64,000 nt of DNA from Chlorogloeopsis fritschii PCC 6912 (GTDB lineage: Bacteria; Cyanobacteriota; Cyanobacteriia; Cyanobacteriales; Nostocaceae): assembly GCF_000317285.1 (NCBI RefSeq), contig NZ_AJLN01000116.1, positions 186,001-250,000 of the forward strand. The letters run 5' to 3'. How positions within the stretch are numbered: position 1 is the stretch's first letter; every line of letters starts with the position of its first letter. The position numbers were made by a program, and so were the translations under genes. The notes beneath the pieces are model-generated. The model was given only the letters and a program-made list of their open reading frames with translations. It did not search any database and was not told where the DNA came from. Positions 26,649-35,631 of the stretch are shown here, one piece after another.

Positions 26649-28280
26649 TTAAAAACTGAAGGTAGTTCTTAATGCCCCAATAATAACATCATCATTATCG
26701 TTATTATGATCCGGGGCAGTTAGCCAGATCACTCCTGGGGTAATAGTGATGTTATCGCTAATCTGATATTGATAGAACGCTTCTACATGATAGGAAGTAT
26801 TCCCGTCTGTATCGATTTCATTGATGCTAGAACCTGTCACCTTGGGTTCCATACCAACAATAACACCTGCTAAGTTACCTTTTTTACCAAGGTCTGGGAA
26901 ACCCAGAGTTACTGCCCAGTTCCAAATATCAAGCTCTCCACGGTCAATAGTTCCTCCTGCTGTGGATAAATTCCGAGCATTTGTGTAGCCAACCCAACCA
27001 CCTAAAACAAATTGCTCGCTAATACCCAAGGATGCTTGTACACCGTAGGAGTTACTGGAAAAAGGTACATCACCAGTCCCAAAATTTTGATCTAAAAAGG
27101 ATATTGGGTTTGCCCTACTGCTACCAGCACCCAACTCCTGATTGTAGGCATTGATGTAAGTTAAACCAATAGTGAAGCGATCGCTTGGTTTAAAGGTTAA
27201 CTGTGCCAATGCACCATAAGGCCCGTTGAAAAAACCATTATCAGAGGAGGGATCGTTGGGGGAACTCCCCAAATATGCTAAACTCAGCGCCAAAGCATCA
27301 CCAAAATTTTGGGTGACTCCAAACCCTGCACCGTCCATTTGATAATAAATTGGGTTACGTGTACCAAAGGTAGACAAAGCACCAAATGCACCATCTCCGT
27401 CAAAGAGGTTCACTGTAGTGGTAACATCATCCGCAGCACCTGCATTGGCTATAGCGATTACCTCTGTACTTTCGGTTAAGGGAAATCTGTACCAAAGTGC
27501 ATCTATTGCAACGTCAGTCGTGCCATCTTCACCTGCAAAGAACAAACTTCCCTCTGGCGTGCCAATATCTGGGTTGAGAATATTATTTGCTTGAAGCCTG
27601 GTAAACAGAGTATCTTTTCCTGTAAAGCTTGTATTTAATTCGACACGCGCCCGTGCTCCAAAAGTTGTATTGTTGTTTTTTGCATCTACACCATTAACAT
27701 TATCCCCTGCGAAGACATCGGTGATAGCAGCAACAACTTGCCCGGTTAGTTTAGTAGTAGTCGAAAATTGATTTGCTTCTAGTTCAGCGTTACGTGCTTC
27801 CAAAGCGTCTACACGACCGCGTAAAGTAGCTAATTCTGCGGCAAATTCTTCTTGTAACCTTTGTAATGTGGCTAAATCTTCTTTCTGTACCAAATCACCA
27901 GTGGCAGTAGCAATTAGTTCATTGACGCGATCCAGACAAGCATTCAAACCTGCCGCAAACTCATATCGCGTCATTGCCCGATTACCCCGATAAGTACCAT
28001 TTGGATATCCAGCAATACATCCGTAACGCTCAACCAGTGACTGTAATGCACCAAATGCCCAGTCTGTAGGTTGCACGTCCGATAACTGAGAAACGGAAGT
28101 TACTTGCGCTACTACTTGTTCTGCATTGCTCTGGGCTTTTTTTTCGGGCTTGGCTACTAACTGCGGTTCAGTTATTTCTGAGAGAGTGGATTTTTCTTGT
28201 GCAACTGCGACAGAGCCAAAAAATAGCATTGTGCTAAACACTGCCGGACTCATCAGCAGAGTTTTCCAAAGTTTTTGCAT
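26649..28280 (-). CDS. SLH-domain outer-membrane porin (iron-uptake-porin/OprB-SomA type)
   Basis: After a signal peptide (MQKLWKTLLMSPAVFSTMLFFGSVAVAQE) comes an SLH domain (VTSVSQLSDVQPTDWAFGALQSLVERYGCIAGYPNGTYRG..AMTRYEFAAGLNACLDRV) that anchors cyanobacterial porins to peptidoglycan-linked polymer. A short coiled coil follows (LATLRGRVDALEARNAELEANQF). The rest is a 16-strand-type OprB barrel ending in a terminal Phe (GALRTTFSF). The frame could start at a GTG at 28292. The ATG at 28280 is better because GAGGAA lies about 6 nt upstream. Relatives form the main pores for small solutes and metal ions. It is divergent from the zinc transporter genes, suggesting, but not proving, a role in metal entry. 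Confidence 0.9.
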   Translation of the reverse strand: MQKLWKTLLMSPAVFSTMLFFGSVAVAQEKSTLSEITEPQLVAKPEKKAQSNAEQVVAQVTSVSQLSDVQPTDWAFGALQSLVERYGCIAGYPNGTYRGNRAMTRYEFAAGLNACLDRVNELIATATGDLVQKEDLATLQRLQEEFAAELATLRGRVDALEARNAELEANQFSTTTKLTGQVVAAITDVFAGDNVNGVDAKNNNTTFGARARVELNTSFTGKDTLFTRLQANNILNPDIGTPEGSLFFAGEDGTTDVAIDALWYRFPLTESTEVIAIANAGAADDVTTTVNLFDGDGAFGALSTFGTRNPIYYQMDGAGFGVTQNFGDALALSLAYLGSSPNDPSSDNGFFNGPYGALAQLTFKPSDRFTIGLTYINAYNQELGAGSSRANPISFLDQNFGTGDVPFSSNSYGVQASLGISEQFVLGGWVGYTNARNLSTAGGTIDRGELDIWNWAVTLGFPDLGKKGNLAGVIVGMEPKVTGSSINEIDTDGNTSYHVEAFYQYQISDNITITPGVIWLTAPDHNNDNDDVIIGALRTTFSF

Positions 28281-28495
28281 TTTATTCCTCACACTACTTA
28301 AATTAAAGATTCTCTAACACCACTTCCCAAAAGCAGATTTTCTTAAGAAAGATTTACTAGCAATCTTTTTAACAAAGAACCTAGAAATTATAATTTGGCA
28401 GCTAATTCTAGGACAAACTTATCAACAAGAAACCGTTAACAATCATGTAATTAATTTTACATTTTAATCTGGGTGTGAACTTTGAGTTATGAGAA

Positions 28496-28510
28496 TGAAA
28501 ATTATTTTTA
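28496..28510. promoter_or_regulatory. Candidate Zur box
   Basis: TGAAAATTATTTTTA matches the Anabaena-type Zur consensus TGATAATNATTATCA at 11 of 14 defined positions. It sits about 77 bp before the preferred znuA start and between the divergent porin and znuA genes. Zinc-dependent repression is inferred. Confidence 0.4.
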
Positions 28511-28586
28511 TATTAGAGTTAAAATAGGTATCGTTGTCAATAGAGTTCTTGATCAACGTCCCTATCTTTACGGAGGAGAAAGTGCT

Positions 28587-29609
28587 GTGAGCCAGGCTCA
28601 GGTAGAAAGTAGAACAGGTAAATATAGAAGTGGTCTTATATCCTTAATTGCTGTACTCGTTTTGTCTATTGGAGTTGGCTGCAATCAAACCAATCAGAAT
28701 CAAGCAGAAACTAATCAACAGCCAACACCAGCACAAGATGCTGCTTCTACCTCTGTACCTCAGTCTGGAAAGCCCAAGGTAGTAGCAACATTTTTACCAA
28801 TGTATTGGTTTAGCAAGGCGGTAGCCGGAAATGTGGCAGATGTAGAAATCTTAGTGCCTCCTGGTACGGAAGTACACGAGTATCAAGCTACGCCTGAAAA
28901 CGTGAGAGCGATCGCGACTGCAAATGTACTGGTAAAAAATGGCTTAGGTTTAGAGGAATTTTTGGAAGGCATCGTTAAAAATGCTCAAAATCCGAAACTA
29001 ACTCAAGTTAATGCTAGTAGCGGAATTAAACCTTTGAATGAGATTTCACCCGTGATCGAAACAGGACATAACCACGATCATGGACACAAACATGATCACG
29101 CAGAAGGTAATCCTCATGTTTGGTTAGATCCGGTATTGGCAAAAGAACAAGTTACCAATATTCGAGATGGTTTAATAGCAGCAGATCCTGCAAATAAAGC
29201 TACTTATGAAGCAAACGCGGCTGCATATATCAAGCAATTAGAAAGTTTAAATAATGAATTCCAGCAAACTTTGAAAAAGTACCCCAATTGCACTTTTGTC
29301 ACTTTTCATGACGCCTATCCATATCTAGCGAAACGGTATAACCTCAAGCAAGTGGCAGTAGTAGAAATTCCCGAAGACCAAATCGCACCAGCAGACGTGC
29401 AAAAAGTTGTTAATACCGTCAAAAAATATAACGTTAAAGCTTTGTTTGGCGAATCAGGAACAGATAATAAATTACTCAAAAGTCTTTCTCAAGACTTAAA
29501 TTTAGACTTGCGTCCTCTGGATTCTTTAGAAACAGGGCCAACCGATCCACAGCATTATTTCCAGGCAATGAGAAATAATTTACAAACATTAGAATCAGCT
29601 TGTCAGTAG
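28587..29609 (+). CDS. znuA: Zinc ABC transporter substrate-binding protein ZnuA
   Basis: The protein is the periplasmic metal receptor of a cluster A-I zinc importer. After a membrane-spanning export segment (SLIAVLVLSIGVGC, lipoprotein-like Cys) it carries VVATFLPMYWFSKAVAG and HEYQATPENVRAIATANVLVKNGLGLEEFL, the first metal His region. A His/Asp-rich loop GHNHDHGHKHDHAEGNPHVWLDP typical of zinc receptors follows, then TFHDAYPYLAKRY and LFGESGTDNKLLKSL. The frame is open from a TTG at 28482. The GTG at 28587 is preceded by GGAGGAG at about 8 nt and gives a normal signal peptide, so it is preferred. It is followed after 210 bp by znuC. Confidence 0.92.
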   Translation: MSQAQVESRTGKYRSGLISLIAVLVLSIGVGCNQTNQNQAETNQQPTPAQDAASTSVPQSGKPKVVATFLPMYWFSKAVAGNVADVEILVPPGTEVHEYQATPENVRAIATANVLVKNGLGLEEFLEGIVKNAQNPKLTQVNASSGIKPLNEISPVIETGHNHDHGHKHDHAEGNPHVWLDPVLAKEQVTNIRDGLIAADPANKATYEANAAAYIKQLESLNNEFQQTLKKYPNCTFVTFHDAYPYLAKRYNLKQVAVVEIPEDQIAPADVQKVVNTVKKYNVKALFGESGTDNKLLKSLSQDLNLDLRPLDSLETGPTDPQHYFQAMRNNLQTLESACQ

Positions 29610-29781
29610 CAAGTAAGTAGAAGGCTGGAAGCATTAGAAGCGGTAGAGGCCAAGCGACGTATCCGTTAGTAGGCAGAAGGACAAAAGCTTATTCTATCTA
29701 GTTTCTGGCAATAAGAGTTTTACGTTTCATCATGTTCACTTAACTTAAATGAATTTTGTTATTTGTCTGTTTTGAATGATA

Positions 29782-29818
29782 CTAATGACAAATGACAAAT
29801 GACAAATGACTAATAACT
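29782..29818. repeat. ATGACAA heptanucleotide tandem repeat
   Basis: About four to five copies of a 7-bp unit (ATGACAA, then ATGACTA) lie directly before the znuC start codon, in the place of its ribosome binding region. Confidence 0.7.
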
Positions 29819-29819
29819 A

Positions 29820-30611
29820 ATGACTAATCAAATTCCTATTTTAAAAGTTGAGAGATTGTCTGTATACCAAGGTAGCTATTCTGCTGTTCGAGATGTTTCT
29901 TTTGAATTATTGCCAGGAACAAACACAGCCATAGTTGGCCCTAATGGTGCAGGTAAAAGTACACTTGTACAAGCAATTTTAGACTTAATTCCCCGGAGTG
30001 CTGGCAAAGTCGAAATATTTGGTCGTCCAATATCTAAGCTTGGAGATTTACGACATAAATTAGGCTATATGCCGCAGCATTTTATCTTTGATCGTAGCTT
30101 TCCCATTTCTGTTAGCGAGTTAGTAGGTTTGGGATGGGTGAAAGAACTAGGAATTGGGAAAGACAGTAAAAGAAAATTCTCTCTTAGTGCTTTCAAAGAA
30201 TATAGACAAGAAAAAACAGCAGCAATAACCACAGCTTTACGACGAACCGATACTTCCCATCTGCGAAATCAAGCAATAGGAACTCTGAGTGGTGGACAGC
30301 TAAAGCGAGTATTGTTAGCTTATTGCTTGGTAATGTCTCGAAAACTCTTGGTACTGGATGAAGCTTTTGCTGGAGTAGATGTACAAGGTACTGCGGATTT
30401 TTACACCTTGCTAAATGAACTCAAGCAGGAGGAAGGTTGGACAGTATTGCAGGTTTCTCATGATATTAATATGGTTAGCCAATTTTGCGATCGCGTTATT
30501 TGCCTCAATCAAACTATTATTTGTACTGGAGTTCCATCAATTGCTTTATCACCTCAAAACCTATTAGCAACATACGGCCCAGGATTCAGTCATTATCAAC
30601 ATCATCATTAA
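29820..30611 (+). CDS. znuC: Zinc ABC transporter ATP-binding protein ZnuC
   Basis: The 263-residue ATPase has Walker A GPNGAGKST (residues 40-48), a Q-loop in LGYMPQHFIFD, the signature LSGGQLKRVLLAY, Walker B LLVLDEAFAGVD and the switch His in VLQVSHDINMV. GVDVQGTADFY is typical of Mn/Zn importer ATPases. A His cluster (HYQHHH) ends the protein. It supplies energy for the ZnuB permease, which lies 0.6 kb further on beyond a convergent repressor gene. Its start region consists of heptanucleotide repeats, so no ordinary ribosome binding site is seen. Confidence 0.93.
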   Translation: MTNQIPILKVERLSVYQGSYSAVRDVSFELLPGTNTAIVGPNGAGKSTLVQAILDLIPRSAGKVEIFGRPISKLGDLRHKLGYMPQHFIFDRSFPISVSELVGLGWVKELGIGKDSKRKFSLSAFKEYRQEKTAAITTALRRTDTSHLRNQAIGTLSGGQLKRVLLAYCLVMSRKLLVLDEAFAGVDVQGTADFYTLLNELKQEEGWTVLQVSHDINMVSQFCDRVICLNQTIICTGVPSIALSPQNLLATYGPGFSHYQHHH

Positions 30612-30714
30612 ATTAGGAAACAGGTAATAGGGAACAGAGGACAGGTAATAGAAAAGAGTTATCAAAAATAGGAATTGATAACTGATAACTGTTAACTGAT
30701 AACTGCTAACTGAC
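30612..30714. repeat. TAACTGA-type repeat between convergent znuC and smtB
   Basis: Tandem TGATAACTGATAACTG and related units lie between two convergent genes and can pair partly with upstream copies. They probably act as a bidirectional terminator. Confidence 0.5.
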
Positions 30715-31125
30715 TTAACCTTCATCCTTTTCATCAATGTGTTCGGCAACAGCTTGATACAGATGCAAAACATGGCTGTCATGGAGACGATAGAAAACGT
30801 AACGCCCTTGCTTTCGGTAACTAACCAAACGCATCACTCGTAAATTTCGTAGTTGGTGAGATACAGCAGATTCACTCATATCCAGTACCGCAGCCAAATC
30901 ACCCACACAAAGTTCATTTTCAGCTAAAAGGGAGAGTATGCGCAGGCGATTAGCATCTCCTAAAAAACTAAAAAACTCTGCCATTCGCTGGGCTTTATCG
31001 CTGTCTAGAAGCTTTTCTGAAAGGGGTTGCACATCAATATCTTGATTAGATTTTTGTTTATATTCAATAATTTCTGTTCTAGAACTAGAATTAACCGCGT
31101 CAGTAAAAGAATTTTTAGTTAACAT
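30715..31125 (-). CDS. smtB: ArsR/SmtB-family zinc-sensing repressor
   Basis: The 136-residue protein matches cyanobacterial SmtB/ZiaR/AztR. The winged helix-turn-helix is [43 protein letters not shown]. The alpha5 zinc site is complete as D116, H118, H129 and E132 in [18 protein letters not shown] Cys in ELCVGD provides part of the alpha3N site; no N-terminal Cys/His cluster of the ZiaR kind is obvious. Zn binding releases DNA in this family. The gene is inserted between znuC and znuB on the opposite strand and is divergent from znuB, so it may regulate znuB and itself. Confidence 0.9.
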   Translation of the reverse strand: MLTKNSFTDAVNSSSRTEIIEYKQKSNQDIDVQPLSEKLLDSDKAQRMAEFFSFLGDANRLRILSLLAENELCVGDLAAVLDMSESAVSHQLRNLRVMRLVSYRKQGRYVFYRLHDSHVLHLYQAVAEHIDEKDEG

Positions 31126-31238
31126 TTTTTCAAAAACTTTTTAAAACTATTCTTTAATCAAAGTTATGACTGAGTGAAAATTAAAATATTAAAATATCTA
31201 TACTTTCAATATAACTAATTGTGTATAAATATTGAGAC

Positions 31239-32084
31239 ATGAATTTATTTGCTGTCACAAATTTGAATGATTTGCTGACACTACTACAATTTCCCTTCAT
31301 GCAACGGGCGATCGCTGGTGCTGTATTAATGGGAATACTTGGTGGTTTACTTGGCAGTTTTGTCACCTTGCGTCAGTTATCTTTTTTTAGCCATGCTGTA
31401 GGTCATGCAGCATTAGTAGGTGTAGCCTTAGGTGTATTGCTACAGTTAAATCCTACCTGGATGTTGCTGCCGTTCAGCTTGGCTTTCGGTGTAGTCGTCC
31501 TCTACTTTATCGATAAAACCGATTTAGCTAGCGACAGTGTTCTCAGTATAGTCCTCTCAGGAGCATTGGCGATCGGTGTAATTTTAAGTAGCCTCATTCA
31601 AGGATATCGGGGAAACTTGATGGGAGTGCTATTCGGCGATATTCTCGCCATAAATCTAACAGACCTGATTTTAACTCTGCTAGTACTGGTGGGAAGTGGC
31701 ACATTCCTATTATCAACCTTACACCAGCAAATTTTGTTAACCTTGAACCCTGCCGTGGCAAAAGTCCAAGGAATTCCAGTTCAGTTGTATCGATACTGCT
31801 TTGTGGTTTTGCTGTCATTAGCTGTCGCCGTGGCGATTAAAGCTGTCGGCGTTTTACTAGTAAATGCCTTTCTAGTCATTCCCGCTTCTGTTGCCAAGCT
31901 AATGAGTCACCACTTTAGCCGATTTTTGCTATTGTCGGTGATTGTCGGTTGCACCACCAGCATCGCTGGTATGATTTTCTCTGGTCTTTTCAACTTTGCT
32001 TCTGGCCCAAGTATTGTTTTTGTGCAGTTTCTGGTGTTTATAGCCGTTTTTTGTTGGATCAAGTTGACTGCGAAAACCGCTTGA
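31239..32084 (+). CDS. znuB: Zinc ABC transporter permease ZnuB
   Basis: The 281-residue protein has 8-9 membrane segments and ABC-3 family motifs, including GGLLGSFVTLRQLSFFSHAVGHAALVGVALG near the N-terminus, and VGVLLVNAFLVIPASVAKLMSH and SGLFNFASGPSIVFVQFLVFIAVF later. It forms the transport path for zinc (or manganese) and pairs with ZnuC and ZnuA encoded upstream. The start ATG is 113 bp from the divergent smtB start, so both promoters lie in that AT-rich gap. The His-rich ZnuA favours zinc as substrate. Confidence 0.92.
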   Translation: MNLFAVTNLNDLLTLLQFPFMQRAIAGAVLMGILGGLLGSFVTLRQLSFFSHAVGHAALVGVALGVLLQLNPTWMLLPFSLAFGVVVLYFIDKTDLASDSVLSIVLSGALAIGVILSSLIQGYRGNLMGVLFGDILAINLTDLILTLLVLVGSGTFLLSTLHQQILLTLNPAVAKVQGIPVQLYRYCFVVLLSLAVAVAIKAVGVLLVNAFLVIPASVAKLMSHHFSRFLLLSVIVGCTTSIAGMIFSGLFNFASGPSIVFVQFLVFIAVFCWIKLTAKTA

Positions 32085-32160
32085 AAAATTTTTTATTGAA
32101 ACTATTGCAATTCAATTTAATGTTTGCTACATTAGTAAATCGTTGAAAAGAAAAGCGTCT

Positions 32161-32233
<73 letters not shown>

Positions 32234-32240
32234 TTTAAAT

Positions 32241-32280
32241 TAAAACCCCTTGAAACTCTTGGGTCTCAGGGGGTTTTTAC
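32241..32280 (+). terminator. Terminator after tRNA-Phe
   Basis: AAAACCCC pairs with GGGGGTTTT around a partly paired loop (CTTGGGTCTCAG), with the T-rich arm last on the plus strand. It follows the tRNA by about 8 nt. Confidence 0.7.
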
Positions 32281-32468
32281 TTTGTAATTACTTAGTAATA
32301 GAGAACAAATGTTCTAAATTTGACGTGAATGTTAGACATTTTTAGATAGTTGTAGACACAAAAATGGTGTAAATGGTGTAGAGCAAACTAGGAGCAACAT
32401 TGAACCAAGAATCCCCGAACTTTTCCTTGTAAGTGAGCGTAGCGAAACTTGTTTAGCTAGGGGAGTGT

Positions 32469-33665
32469 CTATTCTATTGAATTGTATTGGTATTGGGCGA
32501 GTAAAGCCTTAGCAGCTTGATGGTGCTTCTCTACCAATTGGGGAGGGGAAATAACTCGTGCTTTATCCATGTAGCGATTAACCCAAATACTAAACTCATC
32601 TAATGAGCGAGGTGGTAGGGAGACTACATAATCTACATAGCTAGGTTTACCAGTAGTTGCATTTTTGGCACCCAAGACGATTTTCTGCTTGAGATGGCGC
32701 AGTTCCCCTTCCTGAATAAAAGTTGCCACTGGAGGAAAAAAACGCACTTTGGCTGTGATTAACTCTAACTTTCCTTGGAGTTCTAGTTGTTGCTCTGGTG
32801 GTTCTCCTAAATACAAGCCCCAGCCATTTTCTAGTAATTGGTAAGCTTTAGCAAGACTATTTCTTTGCGCCTCTAAACCTCTGCCTGACTCGTTCAAAAC
32901 TTGACAGTAATTTTTAAAGCGATTCAAACGCCCAATTGCTAAATGCCCATTTTCATAATGTTCGTAGAGCAAATACCAAGCAATATCTTGATAAATTAAC
33001 TGTAGTGGTACTACTCGTTGTGGGCCAATGCGGCTATGACCGTAGGGATCGCTACCGCGAGAGATTTCAATCGTCTGCCCTTGGCAAATCGCTTTTTCTA
33101 AAACTGCCAACTGATGAAATAGAGTATCTCGATTTTGCCCTAAGGCTGCCATTTCTTCTGGATCTGTATAGACTATGGCGCGATTGAGATGCTGTCTAAC
33201 GGGATAAAAAAATTCGCCTTGAAGTTCTAAATCCAAGCCCCGCAATCTTTTGCTGAGAGTTTGGTAAATACGCCGCAAAAGTCCATCACCTTGGTATTTT
33301 GCTTGAGATGCCAAAGCATTGAAAGCTACTTTCAATTCTTCTTGCGACATGGCACCAGTACCTAAATAGTATCCCCAGCGATACATCCGGTCTTCGAGAA
33401 TACCGTAGCGGCGTAAGGTTTCTAGGTCTTTACGGAGTGTGGGAATGGAAGGATAACCTTTAGGTAACTCTACTCCGTAGGAAACTGCGAGATTTTGTAG
33501 GCAAAGTTGAACTTGCTGGAGGGAATTATGGTGTTCGCGATCGCTTGACTCCATAAACTCTGGACTACCTACACCTGGGTGCTTTAGTAAAGTTGCAATC
33601 AGCAGCATTAACCGTTCAAAAGCTTTGACATCACCGTAGGAATGGGAAGTAGATTTTTTCGGCAT
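32469..33665 (-). CDS. WYL-domain regulator beside the CRISPR locus
   Basis: The protein (398 residues from the ATG at 33665; the frame also offers a TTG at 33713) has an N-terminal helical DNA-binding part. There FERLMLLIATLLKHPGVG and YPSIPTLRKDLETLRRYG resemble a winged helix. A WYL-type ligand-sensing domain follows, with RVVPLQLIYQDIAWYLLYEHYENGHLAIGRLNRF. WYL proteins sit beside many CRISPR-Cas loci as regulators; one in Synechocystis controls crRNA abundance. It is transcribed divergently from csx18-cas1-cas2, the classical position for a regulator of that operon. The ligand is unknown. Confidence 0.82.
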   Translation of the reverse strand: MPKKSTSHSYGDVKAFERLMLLIATLLKHPGVGSPEFMESSDREHHNSLQQVQLCLQNLAVSYGVELPKGYPSIPTLRKDLETLRRYGILEDRMYRWGYYLGTGAMSQEELKVAFNALASQAKYQGDGLLRRIYQTLSKRLRGLDLELQGEFFYPVRQHLNRAIVYTDPEEMAALGQNRDTLFHQLAVLEKAICQGQTIEISRGSDPYGHSRIGPQRVVPLQLIYQDIAWYLLYEHYENGHLAIGRLNRFKNYCQVLNESGRGLEAQRNSLAKAYQLLENGWGLYLGEPPEQQLELQGKLELITAKVRFFPPVATFIQEGELRHLKQKIVLGAKNATTGKPSYVDYVVSLPPRSLDEFSIWVNRYMDKARVISPPQLVEKHHQAAKALLAQYQYNSIE

Positions 33666-33799
33666 AGATGTGATGCTTTTCCAGTTTACGAGATGTAGAA
33701 CTTGGGTGTCCAAAGGTAAAAAATATTATCTTGTCAAATTTTGTATCAATCTAACGCTCTGTATAAAAGCTTTTAGACAAGTTTGAGCCAAAAATACAA

Positions 33800-33839
33800 T
33801 TATTGGCTTTTAAGAGCTTGATTTTTACTAATCCAATAA
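33800..33839. promoter_or_regulatory. Candidate operator in WYL/csx18 divergent promoter
   Basis: TTATTGG (33800-33806) and its complement CCAATAA (33833-33839) form an inverted repeat between the divergent WYL regulator and csx18-cas1-cas2 genes. Binding by the WYL protein is only inferred from position. Confidence 0.3.
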
Positions 33840-33880
33840 CTTGGTAATTATCAGCCTGTATAAATTAACAGTTTATCAAT

Positions 33881-34165
33881 ATGTATATCTCGCCTCGTGC
33901 TTCTAGAGTACGTAACATTTTAGTATCTGTTTCTACTGGCAGCATTACCCTTGTCATTTTGCTGATTGCACCTTTGGGTCTAGCGGCTGTGATTATCAAT
34001 ACGGTACTAGTGACATTCACTACTTATATAGTCTCCAGTGTGGCAGATCGAGTAATTGGTTGGTTAGAACCAGCAGGGAATGCTGATTTAATTTCCGATT
34101 CTGGCTCCCCAAAGTACAATCTTGCTCGTCAGCGACGGCCATCTGCATTCCGGCGCTGGAGGTAG
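33881..34165 (+). CDS. csx18: Csx18-like small membrane protein
   Basis: The 94-residue protein has a hydrophobic hairpin at about residues 17-55 (GSITLVILLIAPLGLAAVIINTVLVTFTTYIV) and a basic C-terminus (RQRRPSAFRRWR). I recognise it as resembling the small cyanobacterial CRISPR-associated membrane proteins called Csx18. No function has been demonstrated that I know of. The cas1 ribosome binding site overlaps its stop codon, so it is the first gene of a csx18-cas1-cas2 operon. Confidence 0.65.
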   Translation: MYISPRASRVRNILVSVSTGSITLVILLIAPLGLAAVIINTVLVTFTTYIVSSVADRVIGWLEPAGNADLISDSGSPKYNLARQRRPSAFRRWR

Positions 34166-34170
34166 AAATC

Positions 34171-35163
34171 ATGAGAACTCTCTATGTGTCTCAGCAAAAT
34201 TGCTATGTTTCACTGCAAAAAGAAACGTTAATTGTCAAACAGGGAGAGATAGTTCAGGGTCAGGTACAGCTACCGCTATTGGAACAGATTTTGATTTTTG
34301 GCAAGTCGCAAGTCAGCACACAAGCGATTCGGGCTTGCTTGTGGAGAGAGATTCCCATTGTCTACCTTTCGCGCATGGGATACTGTTATGGGCGGATTTT
34401 ACCAATTGGACGGGGGTATCGACAATTATGCCGCTATCAGCAACAACTGACACAGGTGGAACGGCTAATTACTGCTAGAGCGATCGTACAGGCAAAGTTA
34501 AAAAATAGTCGAGTTCTGTTGCGGCGGCAGCGACGACGGCAAGAGTCTGAGTTGCTTTCAAAAGTGCTACAAAATTTAGATCACCTGGTTTCGCAAGCGG
34601 CGACTGCTGATAACTGGGAGCGGCTCATGGGTTTTGAAGGTGCAGGTGCAGCACAGTATTTCTCTGTATTTGGCGAATGCTTGACAAATCCTGAATTTGT
34701 GTTTGTGGGACGTAGCCGTCGTCCTCCCGGAAACCCTGTAAATGCCATATTAAGTTTTGGGTATCAGGTACTTTGGAATCACTTGCTGGCATTAATTGAA
34801 CTCCAGGGACTCGATCCTTATTACGCCTGTTTGCACGAAGGCTCAGAACGTCATGCTGCTCTTGCTTCTGATTTAATTGAGGAGTTTCGTGCACCAATTG
34901 TGGATTCTCTAGTGCTATGGCTGGTGAATAAAAATGTCATGGATGCTCAGAATGATTTTGAATACCGGGATGGAGGTTGTTATCTCAATGATTTGGGAAG
35001 AAAAAAATATTTAAAAGCTTTTTTACAACGTATGGAGGAGGAAGTACAAATAGATGGTGGAGACAAGCAACCACGATGGCATCTTCTTACCACTCAGGTG
35101 AAAGCTTATAAGCAATTTGTCTATAATCCAGCACAGGTTTATCAGCCTTATCTGATTCGCTAA
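34171..35163 (+). CDS. cas1: CRISPR-associated endonuclease Cas1
   Basis: The 330-residue integrase has the Cas1 beta-sandwich start (MRTLYVSQQNCYVSLQKETLIVK) and the catalytic metal ligands: the Glu of GFEGAGAAQYF, the His of CLHEGSERHAAL and the acidic residue of LIEEFRAPIVDSL. NPVNAILSFGYQVL is the usual helix preceding them. It works with Cas2 to insert new spacers at the leader end of the array. GGAGG about 8 nt upstream supports the ATG. There is no fused reverse transcriptase, unlike some type III Cas1 proteins. Relatives cluster with types I-D and III of cyanobacteria. Confidence 0.97.
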   Translation: MRTLYVSQQNCYVSLQKETLIVKQGEIVQGQVQLPLLEQILIFGKSQVSTQAIRACLWREIPIVYLSRMGYCYGRILPIGRGYRQLCRYQQQLTQVERLITARAIVQAKLKNSRVLLRRQRRRQESELLSKVLQNLDHLVSQAATADNWERLMGFEGAGAAQYFSVFGECLTNPEFVFVGRSRRPPGNPVNAILSFGYQVLWNHLLALIELQGLDPYYACLHEGSERHAALASDLIEEFRAPIVDSLVLWLVNKNVMDAQNDFEYRDGGCYLNDLGRKKYLKAFLQRMEEEVQIDGGDKQPRWHLLTTQVKAYKQFVYNPAQVYQPYLIR

Positions 35164-35167
35164 TTTT

Positions 35168-35446
35168 ATGCTTTTGTATGTGGTAGCTTATGATATTCCT
35201 TGCGATAAGCGGCGTAAAAAAGTCTCAGATTTGTTGGAAGGCTACGGAATTCGAGTACAGTACAGTGTTTTTGAATGTGTGTTGACAACTTCACAATATA
35301 ATGAGTTACATCAGCGATTGCGGAAGAAAGTAAAGTTATCGGAGGATAAAATACGTTTTTATCCTTTGTCGGCTCACACTTTAAATCAAATTCAAGTTTG
35401 GGGTGGGCCTCCAGTGACAGAAATGCCTGGTTCAACTATTATTTAG
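35168..35446 (+). CDS. cas2: CRISPR-associated endoribonuclease-fold Cas2
   Basis: The 92-residue protein has the Cas2 ferredoxin-fold start MLLYVVAYDIPCDKRRKKVSDLLEGYGIRVQYSVFEC, with the metal-site Asp in YDI. FYPLS ends the core fold. It forms the structural dimer of the Cas1-Cas2 integrase. It begins 4 nt after the cas1 stop, and the CRISPR leader starts right after its own stop. Confidence 0.97.
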   Translation: MLLYVVAYDIPCDKRRKKVSDLLEGYGIRVQYSVFECVLTTSQYNELHQRLRKKVKLSEDKIRFYPLSAHTLNQIQVWGGPPVTEMPGSTII

Positions 35447-35631
35447 CTGTTGCTGCGGCCGATCGCAAAAATGGCTGAAATAACGCAAATTCGTAGAATC
35501 GGCCGTTGGCTTGTCCCGTAAGGGTTTCATTCGTTTTTTGTTCTGATTTATTGGCAGTTATGGGTAGAAAAATCGGATCGGTCGCAAAGCGTCTCTGGAC
35601 TCCTTACCGGGTAAGGGTTTAAGATAAAGGG
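35447..35631 (+). promoter_or_regulatory. CRISPR leader
   Basis: The 185 bp between cas2 and the first repeat contain two copies of GTAAGGGTTT, a T-rich tract (TTTCATTCGTTTTTTGTTC) and a GTCTCTGGAC that resembles the repeat start. The leader role follows from its position at the conserved-repeat end of the array; the degenerate repeats lie at the opposite end. Confidence 0.75.

Noticed and set aside
31126-31238. SmtB operator in the smtB/znuB gap
   Set aside because: I looked for a TGAA-centred inverted repeat; only weak, widely spaced TGAAA/TTTCA pieces were found, not enough to call a site.
34122-34478. 118-codon frame overlapping cas1
   Set aside because: It lies within cas1 in another frame; cas1 is unambiguous.
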